A stretch of DNA of 48,279 nucleotides, taken from NCBI GenBank assembly GCA_016718845.1, contig JADKCK010000072.1, positions 1-48,279 of the forward strand, in the 5' to 3' direction. Position 1 is the stretch's first letter. Each line of letters starts with the position of its first letter. This DNA comes from Sphingobacteriales bacterium. Lineage in GTDB: Bacteria > Bacteroidota > Bacteroidia > Chitinophagales > UBA2359. A model generated the notes under the pieces. It made no database searches and was not told where the DNA came from. It saw only the letters and a program-made list of their open reading frames with translations. This document shows, in pieces, positions 44,100-48,279 of this stretch. Both the position numbers and the translations under genes were made by a program.

Positions 44100-45290
44100 A
44101 TGAATAGCTTTTTCAGCAAAGCCATTGTGTTAATGGCTTGTGGGTTCTTTTTGTGTACTGCACAAAGCACTTTTGCACAAAATAATAACGCTGGCGAATT
44201 AAACGGGTCGAATACGGTTTTTACGGCTATCCCTTTTTTGCGCATTAACCCCGACGGACGCACAGGCGGCATGGGCGAAGTAGGTCTTGCCACCGACCCC
44301 GATGCCTCGTCTATGTATCATAATGCCTCTAAATTGGCGTTTGCTAATAGCAATTTAAGTGTAGCGGCTACCTACACACCTTGGTTGCGCACCTTGGTTG
44401 ATGATATTTTTATTGCCAACGTATCGGGCTATAAAAAACTTGATGAATTACAAGCCATTGGTTTGTCGCTTCGTTATTTTTCGTTGGGTAACATACAATT
44501 TACCGACATAAAAGGCGAAGATGCCGGACAATATACCCCCAACGAGTTTGCCGTTGATTTGGCTTATTCGCGTCGTTTAGCCGACAACTTTGGTGCAGGT
44601 ATTACCTTAAAATATGTTCGCTCCGATTTGGCTCGCGGACAAGAAGTAGGTAGTGGTAACGTAATCAAAGCCGCACAAGCTGCCGCCGCCGACGTATCGT
44701 TTTATTATACCAAAGATTTATTGATTGGCGGACGCGATAGCCGATTGTCGTTGGGTACTGCCGTTACCAATATTGGTAACAAAGTATCTTATGGGCAAAC
44801 CGACCAACGTGATTTTATCCCCATTAACTTGGGTTTAGGCTCTAACCTAACCATAGCCATCGACGATTACAACAAAGTATCTTTTGCTTTGGACATTAAC
44901 AAACTAATGGTTCCGACACCCGATTTCGCATTCGACCCACTCGACACACTCAACACCCCTGGCAGTTTTAGAGATAAACCTTTGTTGAGCGGTATGTTTG
45001 GCTCGTTTGGCGATGCACCAGGTGGTTTTAAAGAAGAAATGCAAGAATTGATGTACTCGGTGGGTGCCGAATATTGGTACAACAACCAATTTGCGGTGCG
45101 TTTGGGGCATTTTAACGAACACAAATTTAAAGGCAACCGCAAATATTTAACCTTGGGTGTAGGCTTGCGTTATAGCACATTTGGTTTTAACTTTGCCTAT
45201 ATTGTGCCTGTATCTAATCAGCGTAACCCATTGGACAACACTTTGCGTTTTTCGCTTACGTTTGATTTTGATGATAAAAACGCCGAATAA
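44100..45290 (+). CDS. porV: T9SS outer-membrane carrier protein PorV, copy 1
   Basis: 396 residues from ATG 44100, preferred to the upstream TTG at 44085 because it directly precedes the signal peptide (MACGFFLCTAQSTFAQ). PorV is a FadL-type 14-strand barrel that takes type A CTD cargo from the SprA translocon to the PorU/PorZ attachment complex. Family features: INPDGRTGGMGEVGLATDPD, HNASKLAFANS, PWLRTLVDD, GLSLRYFSLGNIQFTD, NEFAVDLAYSRRLADNFGAGITLKYVRSDLA, AAQAAAADVSFYYTK, FIPINLGLGSNLTIAIDDYNKVSFALDINKL, EMQELMYSVGAEYWYNNQFAVRLGHFNE. Separated from the second copy by a terminator, so each copy may be expressed independently. Confidence 0.9.
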   Translation: MNSFFSKAIVLMACGFFLCTAQSTFAQNNNAGELNGSNTVFTAIPFLRINPDGRTGGMGEVGLATDPDASSMYHNASKLAFANSNLSVAATYTPWLRTLVDDIFIANVSGYKKLDELQAIGLSLRYFSLGNIQFTDIKGEDAGQYTPNEFAVDLAYSRRLADNFGAGITLKYVRSDLARGQEVGSGNVIKAAQAAAADVSFYYTKDLLIGGRDSRLSLGTAVTNIGNKVSYGQTDQRDFIPINLGLGSNLTIAIDDYNKVSFALDINKLMVPTPDFAFDPLDTLNTPGSFRDKPLLSGMFGSFGDAPGGFKEEMQELMYSVGAEYWYNNQFAVRLGHFNEHKFKGNRKYLTLGVGLRYSTFGFNFAYIVPVSNQRNPLDNTLRFSLTFDFDDKNAE

Positions 45291-45306
45291 AAATAACTGA
45301 AAATAA

Positions 45307-45348
45307 TAAAAAACGCCTAACAGTAAGGTACCGTTAGGCGCTTTTTAT
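45307..45348 (+). terminator. terminator between the two porV copies
   Basis: The stem CGCCTAAC / GTTAGGCG with flanking A- and T-tracts, 17 bp after copy 1. Confidence 0.8.
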
Positions 45349-45395
45349 CAGCTAAAATACATTAAATTATTAATATCCTAAATACAAATCAAACA

Positions 45396-46532
45396 ATGAA
45401 AAAAATATCAGTAAAAATATTTTTCGTTTGCATACTAATCGCCCAAAACACTTTTGCACAGATTAACCCTAGTGGATTAAACGGGTCGAATAGGGTTTTT
45501 ACGGCTATCCCTTTTTTGCGCATTAACCCAGATGTGCGCACAGGTGGCATGGGCGAAGTAGGTATTGCCACCGACCCCGATGCTGGCTCTATGTTTCATA
45601 ATGCTTCTAAATTGGCGTTTGCTAATAGCAATGTAAGCGTAGCGGCTACCTGTATGCCTTGGTTGTGCACCTTAGTTGATGATAGTTTTATTGCCAACGT
45701 ATCGGGTTATAAAAAGATTGGTGATTTACAGACTATTGGTTTATCGCTTCGTTATTTTTCGTTAAGTAAAGTGCAGTTTACAACTATATCAGGGCAATAT
45801 GTTGGTACATTTAAACCCAACGAGTTTGCCATTGATTTGGCTTATTCGCGCCGTTTGTCAGACAACTTTGGGGCAGGTGTCACCTTAAAATATGTTCGGT
45901 CGGATTTGGCTCGCGGACAAGTAGTAGGTAGCAGTAACGTAATTAAAGCCGCACAAGCCATAGCCGCCGATGTATCAGCTTACTACACCAAAAACTTATT
46001 GATTGGCGGACGCAATAGCCGCTTGTCGTTGGGTACTGCTATTACCAATATTGGAAATAAAGTATCGTATGTAAAAAGTCAGCAACCCGATTTTATCCCC
46101 ATTAACTTGGGTTTAGGCTCTAATCTAACCATAGCCATCGACGATTACAACAAAGTATCGTTTGCTTTTGATATTAACAAACTTATGGTTCCGACACCCG
46201 ATACAACAGACCTTGCAAGCAGCTTTATAGATAAACCTTTGTTGAGTGGTATGTTTGGCTCGTTTGGCGATGCTCCGGGTGGTTTTAAAGAAGAAATGCA
46301 AGAATTGATGTACTCGATGGGTGCCGAATATTGGTACAACAACCAATTTGCGGTGCGTTTGGGGCATTTTAACGAAAACAAATACAAAGGCAACCGAAAA
46401 TATGTAACCGTGGGTGCAGGTGCCAATTTTGGTATTTTTAGATTTAATGCGGCTTATATTTTTCCTCATGTTAAGCAACGCAACCCTTTAGATAACACAT
46501 GGAAAGTTTCGGTTGGTATAGATATAAAGTAA
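45396..46532 (+). CDS. porV: PorV paralogue, copy 2
   Basis: 378 residues, obviously homologous to copy 1 over its whole length after a different signal peptide (VKIFFVCILIAQNTFAQ). It shares RVFTAIPFLRINPDVRTGGMG-type motifs and the segment EMQELMYSMGAEYWYNNQ. Differences: MPWLC for TPWLR (two new Cys nearby in AATCMPWLC), DTTDLASSF replacing the DPLDTLNTPG insertion, and a C-terminus ending VSVGIDIK. Either a second T9SS carrier with different cargo choice or a paralogue with a new role. The next intergenic region carries nested palindromes. Confidence 0.88.
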   Translation: MKKISVKIFFVCILIAQNTFAQINPSGLNGSNRVFTAIPFLRINPDVRTGGMGEVGIATDPDAGSMFHNASKLAFANSNVSVAATCMPWLCTLVDDSFIANVSGYKKIGDLQTIGLSLRYFSLSKVQFTTISGQYVGTFKPNEFAIDLAYSRRLSDNFGAGVTLKYVRSDLARGQVVGSSNVIKAAQAIAADVSAYYTKNLLIGGRNSRLSLGTAITNIGNKVSYVKSQQPDFIPINLGLGSNLTIAIDDYNKVSFAFDINKLMVPTPDTTDLASSFIDKPLLSGMFGSFGDAPGGFKEEMQELMYSMGAEYWYNNQFAVRLGHFNENKYKGNRKYVTVGAGANFGIFRFNAAYIFPHVKQRNPLDNTWKVSVGIDIK

Positions 46533-46561
46533 TAAAAATAAATATAATTATTTGATTTTTA

Positions 46562-46735
46562 GGTACTACAACATTCCAGGTCTGGCTTGTGTTAGTTGGG
46601 TATTTTTGTGTTTCTTCGTAGCGGGGTTTAAACCCACACGAAGAAAATGATTTGAATTACCCACACAATTTGTTGTAGTGCCAATTTTAAAAAAAACATT
46701 TTTAACCATATTTAAAATATTTGGCACTGTAAAAA
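46562..46735. repeat. nested palindromic element
   Basis: Outer stem GGTACTACAACA (46562-46573) with TGTTGTAGTGCC (46671-46682, one G-U-type pair). Middle stem TGGGTA (46597-46602) with TACCCA (46658-46663). Inner stem TTTCTTCGT (46611-46619) with ACGAAGAAA (46638-46646), enclosing GGGTTTAAACCC (46624-46635). A further AT-rich stem GTGCCAA / TTTGGCAC follows (about 46678-46736). Arranged in proper nesting, as in REP-like or structured RNA elements. Confidence 0.65.
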
Positions 46736-46736
46736 A

Positions 46737-47124
46737 AATGTTACGGCTACACATAATCAGCCAACAATTAAGAGTGTTAAAAAAAACATCTTTTTTAATA
46801 GCTGTTGATAATTAACAACTTACGCATCACGAACACACAATTTTTTATAGCAACATTATTTTTCATTTTTTTGAGAATTATTTCCTATTTCCATTTCTTT
46901 ATTTTACCTTTGCAAGGCTGAAAAGCGGCAATTACTAATTGTAACTTACCGTTGGCTATGCCGTAAACGCTGTTTGGAATACTCATAAAAATAAAATGGC
47001 ATTACAAAATAGTGGCAATTAGTCTTTTATGAAAAATACCGCTAATTATATCTTTTAACAAATCGCTCGTAAATAATGCACACTGGCGTTTATTAACGGG
47101 TTAGCTGGCAAGCTTAGAACGACC
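46737..47124. other. intergenic region with promoter box and cassette-like boundary
   Basis: About 390 bp with no gene. TACCTTTG promoter-like box at 46905-46912 and GGGTTAGCTGGC at about 47098-47109 (attC R'-box-like), close to the next start. Confidence 0.45.
46905..46912 (+). promoter_or_regulatory. -7 promoter-like box
   Basis: TACCTTTG, about 210 bp before the membrane protein gene at 47125. No TTTG at 19-bp spacing. Confidence 0.35.
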
Positions 47125-47730
47125 ATGGAAAAACAAACTCAATTTACTAAAACTGGCAATAAAATTTTAACTAGTAAGACAGTTTTTACAGTAACAATAA
47201 TTGTTGCAGTATTGACAGTATTGAGTATTTGGCTTTTCGGACTTGGACAACACAGAACAATTTTTGAAAACTCAATTCTATCAACAACAGTTCTTTCCAT
47301 TGCATTTTATTTATTTCTGACAATTGGACTTTACAATGGAATAAAACTAAAAGATGACATAGGAAAACTAACAGACAAAATTAATCTTTCCAACTTACCC
47401 GATTTTTCACATACCGGAGAAGGTGCAGATTTTTTAGCTGTTGGAGACGGAATTGGTGGAATAATAATTAGCACTGTACTTTGGATTTTAATGACTTTTC
47501 TAATCGGATTGTTTGTTTGGTTGTTTGGTGCAGTTTTATGGTCTGGAATAATTGTTTTTATAGCAATGCTCTATTGGATTTTCTTTCGAGCTTTAAGATT
47601 AGTATTTAAAAACTCAAACAAGTGCAAAGGAAACTTAACAATAAGTTTAGTCTATGGATTTTTTTATACGATACTTTACAACTTTTGGATTTATGGAGTT
47701 ATTTTTGGAATAAAATATTTAATAAAATAG
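47125..47730 (+). CDS. multi-pass membrane protein, function unknown
   Basis: 201 residues with about five transmembrane segments: VFTVTIIVAVLTVLSIWLFGL (20-45), STTVLSIAFYLFLTIGLYNG (52-75), IGGIIISTVLWILMTFLIGLF (110-132), IIVFIAMLYWIFFRAL (140-160) and LVYGFFYTILYNFWIYGVIFGI (173-197). The segment between has a polar GIKLKDDIGKLTDKINLSN loop. Rich in GGA, AGA and AAA codons, unlike the GGC/CGC usage of its neighbours, so probably acquired. Cassette-like boundaries lie on both sides. Family not recognised. Confidence 0.7.
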   Translation: MEKQTQFTKTGNKILTSKTVFTVTIIVAVLTVLSIWLFGLGQHRTIFENSILSTTVLSIAFYLFLTIGLYNGIKLKDDIGKLTDKINLSNLPDFSHTGEGADFLAVGDGIGGIIISTVLWILMTFLIGLFVWLFGAVLWSGIIVFIAMLYWIFFRALRLVFKNSNKCKGNLTISLVYGFFYTILYNFWIYGVIFGIKYLIK

Positions 47731-47925
47731 ACGGGGGAAAGCGTGCTGCTAACACCAGTTTAGCTTTGCTGCTACTTTGTGGTGGCAAAAACAGCGGGTG
47801 TACGCATTGTGCTTCATATAAAGTGTAGTGCTACTGGACATTTCTTACTAAAAATCCGCCCCATCGCCAAGCTGCAAAACGTTATGAGTAACCTTATGAC
47901 GGCACCAAAACAAAATTGACAGACA
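47731..47925 (+). other. cassette-end-like sequence (possible attC-like site)
   Basis: Begins GCTGCTAACACCAGTTTAGC at about 47741-47765 and ends GCTGCAAAACGTTATGAG at about 47871-47888. The outer parts are partly self-complementary (GTTT.AGCTTTG with C.AAGCT..AAAAC), as in attC sites. The two flanking genes face the same way. No gene in between. The call is tentative, based on arrangement and partial boxes. Confidence 0.4.
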
Positions 47926-48279
47926 ATGAGTTACCACAGTATTTCAATAGTTCCAAGACAATTAAGTTACCCCAACAACAAAATCAAAGCAAAAGAAATT
48001 TTGGATTGGTTGATTTCGCTCGACATCGTTAAACCGACACTTTCAGACTGTATATTAAGTTCGGACAATGGTTATGCGATTTCTGATGGTGCAAGACGAG
48101 TTGCAAATATGCCAGACGAATTACCGTTTGACCGTATCACAAACGGACTCGAAATTATCACTAACAGAAAAGTTTTTAATAATGGTGTATACGACATAGA
48201 TGAATGTATTTGCCCAAACTGCAAAAAAAACATTGTATTGGAAGACTGGGAACCCTCTAATGATTGGTACGAACAAAAG
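47926..48279 (+). CDS. hypothetical protein, truncated by window end
   Basis: 118 codons are open from ATG 47926 to the last base, so the stop lies outside the window. Sequence begins MSYHSISIVPRQLSYPNN and continues through KAKEILDWLISLDIVKPTLSDCILS and DGARRVANMPDELPFDR, to a CxxC motif (CICPNCKKN, possible zinc-binding). Not recognised; probably a small cytoplasmic protein from a gene cassette. Codon use matches the previous AT-rich gene. Confidence 0.7.
   Translation, partial: MSYHSISIVPRQLSYPNNKIKAKEILDWLISLDIVKPTLSDCILSSDNGYAISDGARRVANMPDELPFDRITNGLEIITNRKVFNNGVYDIDECICPNCKKNIVLEDWEPSNDWYEQK

Overview
The window is chromosomal DNA of a Bacteroidota bacterium, probably a saprospirian or chitinophagal-type lineage known only from environmental assemblies (lineage is inference). 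The signs are type IX secretion (T9SS) C-terminal sorting domains, two PorV genes, SprB-type repeats, a TonB receptor with a carboxypeptidase-like N-terminal domain, TAnnTTTG-type promoters and the near absence of Shine-Dalgarno sequences. No rRNA or tRNA gene was recognised.

Left end (1-2705): the 3' part of a sigma-54 activator gene, whose last codons are interrupted by a decayed IS1595-family element (885-1902), followed by a receiver/TIR-like protein with a degraded C-terminus. 2749-13762 is mostly housekeeping: a TonB receptor (possibly metal-related), hutH, an XRE-S24 LexA-like regulator, miaE, arsS, an LysM transglycosylase-like protein that lacks the usual catalytic Glu, and gatA. 14005-23472 holds secreted and surface proteins: an exported protein, a tandem pair of EGF-like lipoproteins (one a pseudogene), an overlapping pair of large lipoproteins, and a 909-residue T9SS cargo. 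23992-36308 mixes transport, metabolism and surface genes: amt, a von Willebrand A T9SS cargo, pntB without pntA, ppk2, a dockerin-like protein, lysA, purU and a membrane-anchored coiled-coil protein. 36520-43413 holds an SPFH protein, a probable copper locus (Cys-rich membrane protein, MbnP-like lipoprotein, MbnH-like di-heme peroxidase, outer-membrane barrel) and two GT2 glycosyltransferases. 44100-46532 is a tandem porV pair, which would serve the T9SS cargos in the window. The right end (about 47100-48279) has AT-rich genes with different codon use, in an integron-cassette-like arrangement.

Three repeat families lie between the genes. R1 is an element of about 88 bp with two hairpins, in 3 copies. 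R2 is an element of about 335 bp with two hairpins that show compensatory base changes, in 2 full copies and 1 partial copy. R3 is a 21-bp motif. Two stretches (about 8819-9145 and 35326-35590) are almost pure homopolymer and look like assembly or consensus failure. Several frameshifts (sigma-54 gene, transposase, 17291-19656 gene, ppk2) are single missing bases in homopolymers, so they may be sequencing errors rather than real mutations.

The best candidates for new biology are the R2 structured repeat, the Cys-rich/MbnP/MbnH/outer-membrane barrel locus, the cassette-like right end and the receiver-TIR-like protein next to a sigma-54 activator.
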